Part shown: positions 22,926 to 33,599 of the stretch, piece after piece
Numbering within the stretch: the stretch's first letter is position 1
Layout of the letters: each line of letters begins with the position of its first letter
NCBI GenBank assembly: GCA_907164885.2
Contig: OU015499.1
Location: forward strand, 145,176,654 to 145,240,653
Direction: 5' to 3'
Source: Dolomedes plantarius
Lineage: Eukaryota; Arthropoda; Arachnida; Araneae; Dolomedidae
Length of the DNA stretch: 64,000 bases
Position numbers and translations under genes: made by a program
The notes under the pieces: model-generated
Told to the model about the DNA's origin: nothing
Database searches by the model: none
The model's input: only the letters and a program-made list of their open reading frames with translations

Positions 22926-24230
22926 CAGGGTGGCTAATAAATACTGTGACAAATATCGAATCATTTAATTACAAACAGATGAAATAGAAAATGGAAAATA
23001 CAACAATATTATGAACATTATACATGAAAGTTTACCATGAAATAATTTTACTCGAATCGACCACCATCTTTATCGATTACTAAAGATAATCTCTTACGCC
23101 ACTGTCCTATTGCGGCACGAATCATTTTATGAGGTAATTTGTCCCATTCACTCCGTATGGAAGCTTTGAGGGAGTCCAAACTTCTGTGCTGCTTAGCATT
23201 TACTTTAGACTCTAAAATCCCCCAAATGCAATAGTCTAAAGGATTTAGATCTGGTGAAGAAAGTGGCCAATCTTCTTGCTTGATAATCTTCGGGCAATTG
23301 GCATGGAGCCATTCCTGTGTTGTTTTGGATCGGTGGGACGGTGCAGAATCTTGCTGAAATATCCAATTCTTTTTGGGATACAATCTGTTAGCATGTGGTA
23401 ATAAACGTGTAGCCAATACTTCCTGTTTGTAATATTCAGCATTGATTTTTACCCCTTTATCGATGAATTTCAGAGGCAGTTTTCCATTGTGTGACACTGC
23501 AGCCCAAACCATAACAGAATTCTTGTTCTGAAAGCGTTTAACAGTTCGAAGATTTTCAGGTATATCCTCGAAGGTTGCTGAATATACAACATCATTTTTA
23601 GCATTATAACTTTGTTCTGTACAAAACAGCTTCTCATCAGAGAAAATTATTTTTTCAATACTTTTGCTACCGTGCCGGTTCAGCAATTTCTTACATCTTT
23701 GTAACCTTTTTGCTATTTGTGCAGTAGTCAAACCTTGAACTTTTCTTTTGCGATAAGAGCGAAAACCCAGGTCTTCATTTATGATAAGTTGCATAGTTCT
23801 GCAACTGATATTCTCTTCTGCAGCCATTTTATTTGCAGAACGTTGTGGATTTCTTCGTATCTTTTCACGAATTCTTTTGATACGTTCTTTTGTACGAACA
23901 GTGCGTGGACGACCGGACCTTGGTCGATCTTTACAGCTATTGGTATCCAATAATCGATTTATAGTCCTATATATAAACGTCCTATTAAAACCAAGGCATT
24001 TTAATTGCTTAAATATTTTACCTGCAGAAAATCCGCGATCAAAAAGCTGTTTAACCATTAACCTTTTGGCTTCCATCTTTAAAAATATTCTACATGTTTT
24101 ACTTTAAACAAAAATCGTCTGCGTTTACAAAAAGTTGCCAATCACACAAATAGATAGATAAATTGTTTTTCCAAACGATTAAAATTAACTCTTATTTTTT
24201 GGAGTGTTACAGTATTTATTAGCCACCCTG
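22926..24230 (-). mobile_element. Complete maT-type Tc1/mariner transposon, 1,305 bp
   Basis: Inverted termini match perfectly for 22 bp (CAGGGTGGCTAATAAATACT...) and a TA duplication lies at each side (22924-22925 and 24231-24232). The length is typical of a full mariner-superfamily element. It contains one uninterrupted transposase gene on the minus strand with short untranslated flanks (about 120 bp at 22926-23047 and 154 bp at 24077-24230). Intact ends plus an intact gene make it a candidate for recent activity. Confidence 0.95.
23048..24076 (-). CDS. maT-family (DD37D) transposase, intact
   Basis: A 342-residue cut-and-paste transposase. Residues 1-45 form a helix-turn-helix ('MVKQLFDRGFSAGKIFKQLK'), followed by a GRPR-like minor-groove segment (54-58, 'SGRPR') and a second HTH. 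The catalytic triad is D147 (IIFSDEKLF), D243 (IFQQDSAPSH) and D281 (SPDLNPLDY). The 37 residues between D243 and D281 give DD37D, the maT signature, unlike Tc1 (DD34E) or classic mariner (DD34D). WGILESKV follows, as in the superfamily. The ATG at 24076 lies just inside the right TIR region and no stop interrupts the frame. It would act in the nucleus on the 22-bp ends; activity is inferred from integrity only. Confidence 0.95.
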   Translation of the reverse strand: MEAKRLMVKQLFDRGFSAGKIFKQLKCLGFNRTFIYRTINRLLDTNSCKDRPRSGRPRTVRTKERIKRIREKIRRNPQRSANKMAAEENISCRTMQLIINEDLGFRSYRKRKVQGLTTAQIAKRLQRCKKLLNRHGSKSIEKIIFSDEKLFCTEQSYNAKNDVVYSATFEDIPENLRTVKRFQNKNSVMVWAAVSHNGKLPLKFIDKGVKINAEYYKQEVLATRLLPHANRLYPKKNWIFQQDSAPSHRSKTTQEWLHANCPKIIKQEDWPLSSPDLNPLDYCIWGILESKVNAKQHRSLDSLKASIRSEWDKLPHKMIRAAIGQWRKRLSLVIDKDGGRFE

Positions 24231-24896
24231 TATATATCGACAATTGCTTTTCTATCTCATTGTTAATGAAGTGGTAGGTGTGATTTTCTCTAACCAAAAA
24301 GTGTTGTAATAGGTATAGCTTAATATTCTTTATTTCCTGTAGCACTGAACTGTATTGTAGAGTTTTGACGAAAAGAATTCCAGTCTATGTGGATATCTTA
24401 AAATCATTTTACTTGATACACAGAATGAAAAATGTTATGAGATTACCTTATCCTGTAAAAACAAAATGTTTTCCCAATATTCTCTGAATCACACAATTGT
24501 TTTATTTATTTTAATAGCCAGTATGAAGGTAACTTTAGATAATCAGAATGTAATTCGAATTATTCTTAATTTATCTAATTTTATTTTTATAATTTTTTAA
24601 TTCTAACTCTGAATTTTGCTAGATTTATACCAAAACTATTTTGATAATATCGACAAGTTTGAAGAATGGTTAAAAAGTAATATTTGTCCCCAATTCACAT
24701 TTCTAGTCCCCATGTACATTTTTATAGGCATGCATATTTATTTCCACTGCATTTATTACATAGTAGTCTCCTTTGTGCTTACATAGCTCGCTGAGTAAAT
24801 GTATGCAAAGTAGATTTGGAAGTATATTTGCAGTTCTAATCACACAATCTTAAAGAATTTCATAAAATTGTAGCATATATCTTTAGTCATAGATTT
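24231..24896. other. AT-rich, no recognised gene
   Basis: Nothing recognisable lies between the maT element and the LTR-like unit. Confidence 0.4.
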
Positions 24897-25255
24897 TGTT
24901 AAGGGCTTTCGGTGATTTGACCGGAGTCGCTACTTCGACGGTCACACCGATTTCTACTTTCTTGAAAAAACCTGCAAAAGGTTGGAATGAGACACGCTCG
25001 ACACCTATTAATATAACAAATATTTATTAACAACAGCGAGCTAAAATGCTCGTATCGAACCGAGACATACAGCTCACCAACACAGGTGACAGCTAGCGGG
25101 AGAGTGTGTATGACAGAGTCTCTTGGATTGTGCGCTGATTGCGGGCTTGCTTCCTATTGGTCAACTTCGCCGGCGGTTGCCGTTAATGTCCCGATGCCGT
25201 TTGCGGGTGACCATGGAGTACGCTCGTGTGTTGCCGCAGGCTCTTTGGCCTAACA
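24897..25255 (-). mobile_element. LTR-like unit, 359 bp (possible solo LTR)
   Basis: On the minus strand the unit starts TGTTAGGCC and ends CCCTTAACA, so it has TG...CA ends with a 5-bp inverted repeat. An AATAAA polyadenylation signal (complement of 25022-25027) lies in the 3' part, and the unit is GC-rich compared with its flanks. The flanking pentamers differ, so there is no target duplication. It is probably a solo LTR of unknown family. The short open frame at 25123 is incidental. Confidence 0.5.
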
Positions 25256-25734
25256 TCCACTGTCAATATTATAGAACTAAGGACATTTTATCCATGGAAA
25301 TGGATAAAGGAGCATTATTAAGAATGAATTTTAATTTAGAAACTTATGTAACCTTAAATATCCAATCCGCAAAATAGATAAAGTTTAAAAATTAATGACA
25401 AATGAGAAAGACATGCCAAAATCATGATATATAAAGGAATTGTTTGAAAAGTTTTTGAAAGTTACAAAATTGAAAAAAAAAATTCTAGAAAAATCGAACT
25501 TTAACCCATTTTGGACCGCTCCATGTTTCATTTATTGGAAATGCACCAAACAACTTTTTAACACTTCTTAGAACATTAATTACACAATTAAGTCGTTTCC
25601 ATAAAATTAAATTTATTTTTACGAGAGTTACAAAATGTTGCGTTTTCGCAACATCATTCCAAAGCGGTATAAAAATTTAAAAAATATAAATAGTTAAAAT
25701 TATAAAAAATTTTAATTTAAAAAAAAAAATCTTT

Positions 25735-25815
25735 GAAACATTTTGCATGAAGAGGTACATTACACTTATTACATACAGTAATTGTTTGACTTTTGCTGTG
25801 TTTACATTTTTTTGT
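25735..25815 (-). pseudogene. piggyBac transposase, C-terminal cysteine region
   Basis: The minus strand reads 'KKCKHSKSQTITVCNKCNV' then 'PLHAKCF'. The C-H-C-x2-C-PL-x3-CF order matches the cysteine-rich C-terminus of piggyBac transposases, which helps bind the transposon ends. It is separated from the N-terminal piece by the nested LTR and the deleted core. Confidence 0.7.
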
Positions 25816-25902
25816 TTATTTTCACTATTTTTAATAATAATACGAGCTATGGCTTTGAACTTGATTAAAAGCCGTAGAAAAGATATGGTAAATATATATA
25901 GC

Positions 25903-26418
25903 AGAATGTAGCAGTGGGCTGAAGCAGGAATAAAATAAGAAGCAGTAGTTTAAAAACAGGAAACTTAGGTTTATTTATCATCACAAAAGTAAACTCGAGC
26001 TAACATTTAGCGTTGGCGATAGCATTCGGTCTAATACAATGCTCCGACTGACCTCGGCGAGAGCTAAGTAAAGCCAGCACGTTATATACATTCAAACTAC
26101 GTGGGTATCTGGCTGATTTGCATATTCAGGAAAATTTACGCCAAATAAACATCAAAATAATTGTCACGAAAAGTAATACTTCACTTATAATAAATAACAA
26201 AAATTACTACACATATAATAACAAATATTACAAAAACATATAAACACCGGAAAATGAAATCTTAAATTAAAACATCGCAACCAGCGTTCAGGAATGACGT
26301 CCGAACATCGCAACTTGCGATCGCAAAGAAACAGTTTCATCACGTCACTCGCTGTACGGGAAGAACATAACGTTTAACTTCCAAATTGGGAAGACAGAGT
26401 GTGGGGAGTATCCCAACA
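25903..26418 (-). mobile_element. Solo LTR, 516 bp, nested in piggyBac
   Basis: A perfect 5-bp duplication ATAGC flanks it (25898-25902 and 26419-26423). On the minus strand it starts TGTTGGGATACTCC, has a TATA-like GTATATAACG (complement near 26085-26094) and an AATAAA downstream (complement near 25970-25976). That order of U3, R and polyadenylation signal fits an LTR. The 3' end reads ...ATTCT instead of the usual CA, so either the terminus is atypical or the boundary is a few bases off. Confidence 0.6.
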
Positions 26419-26679
26419 ATAGCCCATACGATCTTTCCGAGTTTCGTTGAGAATTAGATTTTCAATTGAAGATGGTCTTCCAATATGTGAAGTTTCAGGT
26501 AAAAGAATTCATCTGAATTTCTTCAAGCCTTTTTATCAAAGATATGGCTCTCTCAAAGATATAGATCTCTGAAACTCTAATAAACTTATTTTAGAATTCA
26601 TTGCATCCATGTAGAGTGTCCATTTTGCCCGTACAATATGCTCCTTTTTCTTACTATATTGCTTACTTTTACATTTATT

Positions 26680-27069
26680 TGAAAAAAATGTCGATTTCAC
26701 CTGCAATGTCTTTAGGTGATTCGACATTTTCACATAAAATATTATCATCAATAGCTTCTTCATCCGTCAAATCATCCGGATCTGGAGGGATAATGATGAA
26801 TTATGGTTCATCATTAGCTTCTGTTGAGGACGATTTTGAAATATCATCATCATCTAGCCCATGAAAATACTCCACTGTCTCTTCCAATGTCAAAAATCGC
26901 TTTTTTTTCTAGAGACAAACTTATCTGAAATGAAAAAAATACCAATCTACTGCATAAAAACTAGGCAGCACTAATAATACACATTGGACTGATGTTGCGT
27001 TTTCGCAACATTTTTAAAAATATGAATTGAAAAACATAACAAAAATTATGCCTTACCTGTTGAAGCCAT
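26680..27069 (-). pseudogene. piggyBac transposase, N-terminal exons
   Basis: ATG at 27069 starts a 13-bp exon followed by a donor (GTAAGG, 27056-27051). A second exon opens after a pyrimidine-AG acceptor at 26925-26926. It reads 'LTLEETVEYFHGLDDDD', then after a stop 'IIPPDPDDLTDEEAIDD' and an acidic stretch. This is the characteristic acidic N-terminus of arthropod piggyBac transposases (…LTDEDSGDEE). One nonsense codon and later frame breaks inactivate it. The DDD catalytic domain is missing. Confidence 0.75.
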
Positions 27070-27368
27070 TTTGTTTTTTAGTCTCTAGTAAACTCAGAAC
27101 AAGCATCAAATCGCACATTTAACATGTGCTGCTATCTAAGGTTATTTGAAATTTGTCATTTATTTTCCCTTTCAATACACCAGAAAAAAACAATTTTTTG
27201 CAAGTGCTAAAAGTGGGCAAATGGGGAAACAAAAATTTTATTATGGTCAATTAAAGAATAGAGAATAAAATAAAAATGTTACTTCAGACGTACAAAACTT
27301 AGAACATGCCTTTAAAAAATACAGAAATTAATGTTGCGTTTTCGCAACGCCAGTCTTAAATGGGTTAA

Positions 27369-29122
27369 TTAAAACACTCACCGCCACCCCCCCACCCCAA
27401 CATAATTTTTTTATAAAAAATTGATAGTAAAAAAGGAAAAATATGAGAATTAGAATACACCAATATTTTTTAATATAGAAATGCCGAAAATTAACTTTTT
27501 TTCTTCAAAAATATCTTAAATTATATTACACTTTATAATGAGCAGCAATCACCCAGCACTCCTTGAAAACTTTTTATTGTAAAAATTAAGGTTTATAATA
27601 GGAAAATATCTTCTAAGTGTAAAAATATAGCGTTAAGACAATTCTTATCAATTCATTAATCATTTATTACGGAGAGGTAAAGACAATTCAGTACGAAAAA
27701 ACCTCGTTCATATACACCCTCCCGCACGTCATGAAATTAGCGAGTACGGTTACCGCAGAGAAATTTTTATTCCCCTACTTCGCGCATCGGTATGAGTATC
27801 GTACTTCACCAAAATTTTAATTAGGAAGAATGTAATATAATTATTTTTCTACTGATCTGTATGTGTATATTAATTTTTCTTTTAAGGCTGGTAAATTCTG
27901 TTTCTTTACTATAATACTGAGCTGTATCAAATCAGGATTGACTGTTGAGTCTGAAGTCGCATCCCACATTTGGCATAGTTTGTTTCAATCCGTAGAAAAT
28001 TTCCAAACGTAAATTGCGTGAGAGATAACTAGGGTAAAACTTGTTTAAGGAGTTCTGAATTACTTTTTTCTAGATATGAAAATTTAAAATTAATTTTATA
28101 AGAAATTTTAAGAAGCTTCGTATGATAGCCGTGTAGATTTCTTTTGTTTAAAATTTTATTACGTGTTTATAATCTCGTAATACGATATTAGAAAGGTGTC
28201 GGTCGGAAAAAAGACCTTATCAGCCGTGTATTCCTGACGTTTATCATATAGACTACAAGAGGTCCACAGATAACTGTTTTGAAATGTTTAGAAATGTGAA
28301 AAATCACATAAAAGCACTATTGTACAGTAGTTGAACGTAAAGAAATTTGAAGAATTTATACTATTGCCAATTCTAATGTTTTATATACCCAGCATTCAAA
28401 TTAAAATATGGAGAGAGCGTGGGGGAAAATATCTGTAGCCAACAAACTACAATCCAAACAAATATGACTAAACAAACCCATAAGCCACATATTCTTTGTT
28501 ATTTCTTGTGATAATTTTATATACTTCATTGCATTTATAAACTTTTTAATCTCAGGGTAACCGAGCTTTTCCATCAGATGTCAATGTCTGAAATTTCTCG
28601 GAACATTAAACTAAATAATTAAAGATGAAATTATTTTAATTACGGATAACTAAAAGGAATGTAAAGGGAAAAATATTAATACTGCTTATAAGTTATTGAT
28701 CGGGCCGATATCCGTACTGTGGAGATTCCTACAAACCGAAACATATGAAATCTGCGCGTCCTTATGATCTACCAGGACAAAACAGTAAGAATGGCTAAGG
28801 AACTTCGTGCCCTAATTACAATAAATTTTAAATTCTCAGTAGTTTAATTTATCCAGAAAGTTATTTATAACGTCTTATTTTATAGATATCTCATTTCGCA
28901 GCACAAACTTTCAAATATTCCTATTCATTTCATTTGCAAAATAAAACTGAAAGCGTGATAGACCAGTGTTAATATATCCATTCAAATTCCTTTCTCCTCT
29001 CTTTTCAGGTTCTCGGTACAGATTGTTAGGTGGAAATTTAAAATCTTTGGTGTCCAAAATTTCATAAAGTCGACGTACTGCCGGCAGTTAGTTTTTTAAT
29101 CATCGTGTAAAGGAACGTTGGC
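27369..29122. other. No recognised gene; 5' flank of the zinc-finger gene
   Basis: AT-rich with GC-richer patches (27690-27800, 28730-28800). A strong acceptor (pyrimidine tract, AG at 29007-29008) precedes the zinc-finger ATG by 114 bp. An in-frame stop between them shows that 29009-29122 is 5' UTR, so a non-coding upstream exon is likely. Its position was not identified. Confidence 0.45.
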
Positions 29123-31012
29123 ATGCCAGAAGACCAAATATCGTGTATTTCCAGCGTAAATAGACTGTCCAACGGGTGCCATTCCTGCGAGCAAAACCCT
29201 ACTAAAGCCGAAAAGGAATGCACTGCTTGTGACACTTGTAATATTAGTCAAAATGTAAAAGGTTCCATTGCACAGATTCCCCCTCGCACCGAAGAAAAAA
29301 ATTTCGAATGTAATTTATGTGAAGAAACATTTTTGCATTTGGCCGCCTTAAATGCGCATCATTCGTTCCATATTATTGATACTCACACAGAAAAACCTTT
29401 CACCTGCACTGTATGTGGGAAAACATTTTCTCGAAACGGTTATCTAAAAAGGCATCTCCGCATCCACACGGGAGAGAAACCTTTCGCCTGCACTGTATGT
29501 GGGAAAAGATTTTCTGTCCACAGTAGTTTAATAACACATCTCCGCATCCACACGGGTGAGAAACCTTTCGCCTGCACTGAATGCGGGAGAACGTTTTCTC
29601 GACAGTGTCATTTAAAGAGACATCTCCGCATTCACACGGGAGAGAAACCTTTCGTCTGCACTGTATGTGAGAAAAGGTTTTCTGTACACAGTAGTTTAAT
29701 AACACATCTCCGCGCCCACACAGGAGAGAAACCATTCGCCTGCACTGTATGTAAAAAAAGGTTTTCTGTACAAGGTGATTTAAAAAGACATCTTCGCATT
29801 CACACGGATGAGAAACCTTTCGCCTGCACTGTATGTGAGAAACAGTGTTCTTCACAGGGTAATTTAATAAAACATATCCGCACCCACACGGGAGAGAAAC
29901 CTTTTTCATGCACTGTATGCGAGAAAAGATTTTCTCAACAGAGTCATTTAATAGCACATCTTCGCACTCACACAGGAGAGAAACCTTTCGCCTGCACTGT
30001 ATGCGGGATAACATTTGCCGAACAGCGTAATTTAAAAACACATATCCTCACCCACACTGGGGAGAAACCTTTTGCATGCACTATATGCGTGAAAAGATTT
30101 TCTCGTCAGGATGATTTAAAAACACATCACCGTACCCACACGGGAGAGAAACCGTTCGACTGCTCTGTATGTGGAAAATCGTTTCCTGATCGGGGTCATT
30201 TAAAAAGACATCTCCGCATCCACACGGGAGAGAAACCTTTTGCCTGCACTGTATGTGGGAAAACATTTTCTGAACAGGGTCATTTAAAAATACATCTCCG
30301 CATTCACACGGGAGAGAAACCTTTCGCATGCACTGTGTGTGATGAAAAATTTTCTCAACAGAGTCATTTAACAGGACATCTTCGCACCCACACAGGAGAG
30401 AAACCTTTTGCATGCACTGTATGTGGGCAAACATTTTCTCGGCAGGATCATTTAAAAAGACATCCTTGCATCCACACGGGAGAGAAACATTTCGCTTGCA
30501 CTGTGTGTGGGAAAACATTTTCTCAACAGGGTAACTTAAATATACATTTCCGAACCCACACAGGAGAGAAACCTTTCGCCTGTACTGTATGTAAGAAAAG
30601 TTTTTCTGAACAGGGTTCTTTAAAATCCCATCTCCGCACCCACACGGGAGAGAAACCTTTCGCATGCACTGTATGTGAGAAAAGATTTTCTCAACGGGGT
30701 CATTTAAAATCCCATCTCAGCACCCACAAGGGAGAGAAACCGTTCGCCTGTACTGTATGTGAGAAAAGATTTTCTCAACAGGGTCATTTAAAATCCCATC
30801 TCCGCATCCACTCGGGAGACAGACCTTTCGCCTGTACTGTATGTAAGAAAAGATTTTCTCAACAGGGTTCTTTAAAATCCCATCTTCTCACCCACACGGG
30901 AGAGAAACCTTTCGCATGCACTGTATGTGAGAAAAGATTTTCATTGCAAGGGAATTTGAAAACGCATCTCCTTATCCATGGAGGAAAGTCTTTTGGTCTG
31001 CACGATATGTGA
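29123..31012 (+). CDS. C2H2 zinc-finger protein with 20 fingers
   Basis: A 629-residue probable sequence-specific DNA-binding regulator acting in the nucleus. Residues 1-60 have paired cysteines (CHSC, CTACDTC) but no recognised effector domain (no ZAD, BTB or KRAB). A divergent finger at 61-83 is followed from residue 93 to about 622 by 19 consecutive C-x2-C-x12-H-x3-H fingers. Most have FACTVC starts and TGEKP linkers; exceptions are TDEKP after finger 5, KGEKP, and SGDRP after finger 17. The coding array has no intron. The contact residues vary (for example SRNGYLKR, SVHSSLIT, SQQGHLKS), with duplicates among fingers that suggest expansion by internal duplication. The last frame ends early: the stop at 31010-31012 follows a one-base slip, and further fingers continue in other frames. 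It is the only clear host-type gene here, although expressed status is unknown. Confidence 0.9.
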   Translation: MPEDQISCISSVNRLSNGCHSCEQNPTKAEKECTACDTCNISQNVKGSIAQIPPRTEEKNFECNLCEETFLHLAALNAHHSFHIIDTHTEKPFTCTVCGKTFSRNGYLKRHLRIHTGEKPFACTVCGKRFSVHSSLITHLRIHTGEKPFACTECGRTFSRQCHLKRHLRIHTGEKPFVCTVCEKRFSVHSSLITHLRAHTGEKPFACTVCKKRFSVQGDLKRHLRIHTDEKPFACTVCEKQCSSQGNLIKHIRTHTGEKPFSCTVCEKRFSQQSHLIAHLRTHTGEKPFACTVCGITFAEQRNLKTHILTHTGEKPFACTICVKRFSRQDDLKTHHRTHTGEKPFDCSVCGKSFPDRGHLKRHLRIHTGEKPFACTVCGKTFSEQGHLKIHLRIHTGEKPFACTVCDEKFSQQSHLTGHLRTHTGEKPFACTVCGQTFSRQDHLKRHPCIHTGEKHFACTVCGKTFSQQGNLNIHFRTHTGEKPFACTVCKKSFSEQGSLKSHLRTHTGEKPFACTVCEKRFSQRGHLKSHLSTHKGEKPFACTVCEKRFSQQGHLKSHLRIHSGDRPFACTVCKKRFSQQGSLKSHLLTHTGEKPFACTVCEKRFSLQGNLKTHLLIHGGKSFGLHDM

Positions 31013-31235
31013 GAAAAGGTTTTCTGAACTCTATCATTTAAAAAAACACGTTCGTACCTACACAGGAGAAAATTCCTCCATCCTCTGTGTGAGAGAAAAG
31101 ATTTTCCTTGCAGTGTGCTTTAAAAACGAGTCTGTACCCAATTAGAAGAGAAACTTTAGATTGCACTGTATGAGAGAAAAGATTTTCCGGAGGGTAATTT
31201 TAAAAGAAAAACCTTTCCTTCTGTAGGGTATGAGG
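31013..31235 (+). pseudogene. Decayed C2H2 fingers downstream of the array
   Basis: Shifting frame by one base gives another finger overlapping the stop ('VCTICEKRFSELYHLKKH', then 'VRTYTGE'). After it lie at least two more degenerate repeats ('ERKDFPCSV…' and 'DCTV…EKRFS…GNF'). They show that the ancestral array was longer and was shortened by a frameshift near 30985. All later repeats carry indels and stops. Confidence 0.75.
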
Positions 31236-32352
31236 GATGGCTTATAGCTTGAGAACAGATGAAAAACGTATCAATGCGGATCGGTCATGGCTACGATCAC
31301 TGAGGGATACTTGATCCTTCAAAGTGATTGAAGTAAAAAAACTGTCATTACGCCTGTTTATATTCAGGAAAGGTTTTTATGAAATGTCACTTATGCGATA
31401 CTTCTAGTTTTTGTTATTGTCTGATATATTTTTTTAATTTTCAAGATTTAACTCTTTTTTTCTACATCTACTGTGTTTTGTAAATGGTGGAAATAAATAT
31501 GAATTATGATATATAAATAAAGGTATAGAATAAATAAAATAATAATGCTGGAAATATGAGGAAACAAAATACAGTATTGAGAAAGCTTGGAAGGGATTTA
31601 AATAAGATTTTAAATAGATTATAAACAAATGGCGTAAAATTTAAAGGTTAAAATACTGGATTAACAAAGTTGTGTAATATACATGAATGTTCAACAAGGT
31701 ACATGATATAAATTCAAAGTTTAAAAGGAAAGTTGCATATAGTATAGACAATTGAGATATAAATTAATGGAAACAGACTACTTATATTGAAGGAACTCGC
31801 TGATTGCTGTTAAGTTGAAGTCTATTCCTTGAATAGGGACACATGTATTTATATTCCGTGCTGGCTTGAAAAATGAGGCTTATGACCATCATTAAGCATA
31901 TGGCAGAAAGATAGTGCGGTACCGATATAGAAGGTAAATTAATGTTGAGGGACTGAAGCTTAGTTGTATGATAAAAATATAAATACATAAAATTTAAAAG
32001 TGATAATATAAGAATATTGTAAAATATGAAAATGTAAATGAAATTAGCTATTTAAGTTTATTTCCCTTGACAAATGTTCTTAAGAAATGTAAATGAAATG
32101 ATTTGTAATTGAAGTGCATTATATTTCTTGTAGTTGACTAGTAGTAATGTACTGTGTAAAAGTATTTAGTAATTTATTAGTGTAACTAGTGTAAAAAAAA
32201 ATCTTGTAAGACATCAGTGTGAAATTATATTGTTGACTATTAATTATTGTGTAAAATAACTCTGTACATTTGCATAATGGTTTAATTTAGGGTAAAATAG
32301 CCTTGTATGTTGATTTAAATGTATGAGAAATAGTATAAATGTATATGTATTA
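31236..32352. other. AT-rich, no recognised gene
   Basis: Probably 3' UTR and intergenic DNA of the zinc-finger gene. Open frames here are short and low-complexity. Confidence 0.4.
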
Positions 32353-32420
32353 GCGCTGGCTCAGGGGTGGTGTATTCGTCTGCCATGCGGTTGGCCCAGG
32401 TTCGAGCCCAGGCAATGTAC
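32353..32420 (+). repeat. tRNA-Gly(GCC)-like SINE head
   Basis: An A-box-like TGGCTCAGGGGTGG and a consensus B box GGTTCGAGCC (32399-32408) lie at tRNA spacing, with an anticodon-loop-like CTGCCAT giving GCC. The T stem has a central mismatch and the acceptor stem does not close, so this is a tRNA-derived SINE or pseudogene. An AT-rich tail follows. Confidence 0.55.
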
Positions 32421-33599
32421 AGGGTTGTTTCAGTTCACATTAAATTAAATAAGGATATTCTAAATATTGTTGACTTAAACTGCTCCATGATAATATTAAA
32501 GTTAATGTAATAACGATACCTATGTTTAAACGATACCTATGAAGTAAATTGCTGTAATATTAATGACATGTAATATGTGAAGAGTTTATTATGGTTGTAA
32601 GTCTTCACCAGACGTGGATATATTGTCGAAATTGATATATTTAAATTATTGTATTACACTTACCTCTGTAAGTCCCGTGTGATACTTTGTGGTACACGGG
32701 AATTGTATGAGTATTTTTTTTAATAAATAAAAAAATATTGTATTAATATTAAGTTGCTACATGTGTAGTGTTTCAGTATGGATTTATGTTTGTAGAGACA
32801 CTGTTTAATTATTAATGGCAAATGGCCATGCCTTTTGGTTTTGTATGTTATGTTTAAGTACTACAATTGGTTGAACCCTCAAGAAAAGAAAAGAAAGGGG
32901 GAAATGCCAGGTGCAGCCGGGAGCGGTTTAGGAAAATTTGTATTTTTGGAATTCTTATTCATTTTTGAAAAATTATTTTTACGTTAACGTTTTTTTTTCC
33001 TGCGTTTACCTTCGTAAAAATTGATTTCGGCTTGGGGGCTTTCATAGTTGTCACTGGAAATTTGCCGGCAAATGTTTTAAATGGCTGTTAAATGGTAAGA
33101 TTTTTGTTTAGTGTGCGCGACCTCTCTGCGAGTTGATTGGCAGGGTTGTGTCGCGCGATTTAGCAATGGTATTAGCACAGGATATACCGTATCACCGAAA
33201 GGTGGGGAGAGCGAAATTTCTTGACTGATATATAAATAAATATTTTATGTCTCCATATCGAGACTGGATTAATTTTCACTTTTGACTGTCTTTTAATTAT
33301 TTTAAATTAATTTAGTTTTATTATTTTATTCGAAGGTTTTTTGTAATGTGCAGATAAAGTAATATTTTATGTATGGAGCATCAAATTACATTGTACTACA
33401 AATTTGAACATTTTTCTGTCCTTTAGATAAAACTGTGATTCTGTATAAACAAAAGGTCCTTGATTCATAAATCAAAACCAAAATGGTCCATCACGTACCG
33501 TATTTGTAGGAGACCCACTTCTAATATTTATACAAATTGGTTACAGAGGAATGATTATAGAAAACACAAACACTAAAATGATTTTTTGGTCTATTTCCT
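32421..33599. other. No recognised gene; GC-richer patch 32905-33230
   Basis: 32660-32700 has a CCCGTGT...ACACGGG hairpin followed by AATAAATAAA, possibly the tail of the SINE unit. 32905-33230 is less AT-rich, with TATAAATAAAT at its end. It could be an LTR, but no ends or target duplication were found. Confidence 0.35.

Larger units (their letters stand above)
25637..27348. repeat. Three copies of GTTGCGTTTTCGCAAC in the piggyBac element
   Basis: Identical 16-mers occur at 25637-25652, 26994-27009 and 27333-27348. Each is a 6-bp inverted repeat around TTTT. One lies near each element end and one lies in the first intron, so they are probably transposase-binding or structural subterminal repeats. 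Confidence 0.85.
25505..27364 (-). mobile_element. piggyBac-like element with nested solo LTR
   Basis: TTAA tetranucleotides flank both ends (25501-25504 and 27365-27368) and the termini begin CCCATTT on each strand, the piggyBac pattern. Pieces of the transposase remain: exon 1 and the N-terminal region at the right and the C-terminal cysteine region at the left. The catalytic core has been deleted. A 516-bp LTR (25903-26418) inserted inside it. Three copies of GTTGCGTTTTCGCAAC mark its subterminal and intron regions. Confidence 0.85.

Noticed and set aside
23717..24107. Plus-strand frames of 78 and 108 codons
   Set aside because: Antisense to the intact maT transposase, with no motifs of their own.
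29400..30665. Two long minus-strand open frames (213 and 194 codons) with repeated 'CECEDV' and 'RRKVSLP' patterns
   Set aside because: They are exact antisense shadows of the C2H2 finger array; the periodicity is that of the fingers.
32353..32420. Functional tRNA-Gly gene
   Set aside because: A and B boxes are good, but the T stem has a central mismatch and the acceptor stem does not pair, so a SINE or pseudogene fits better.
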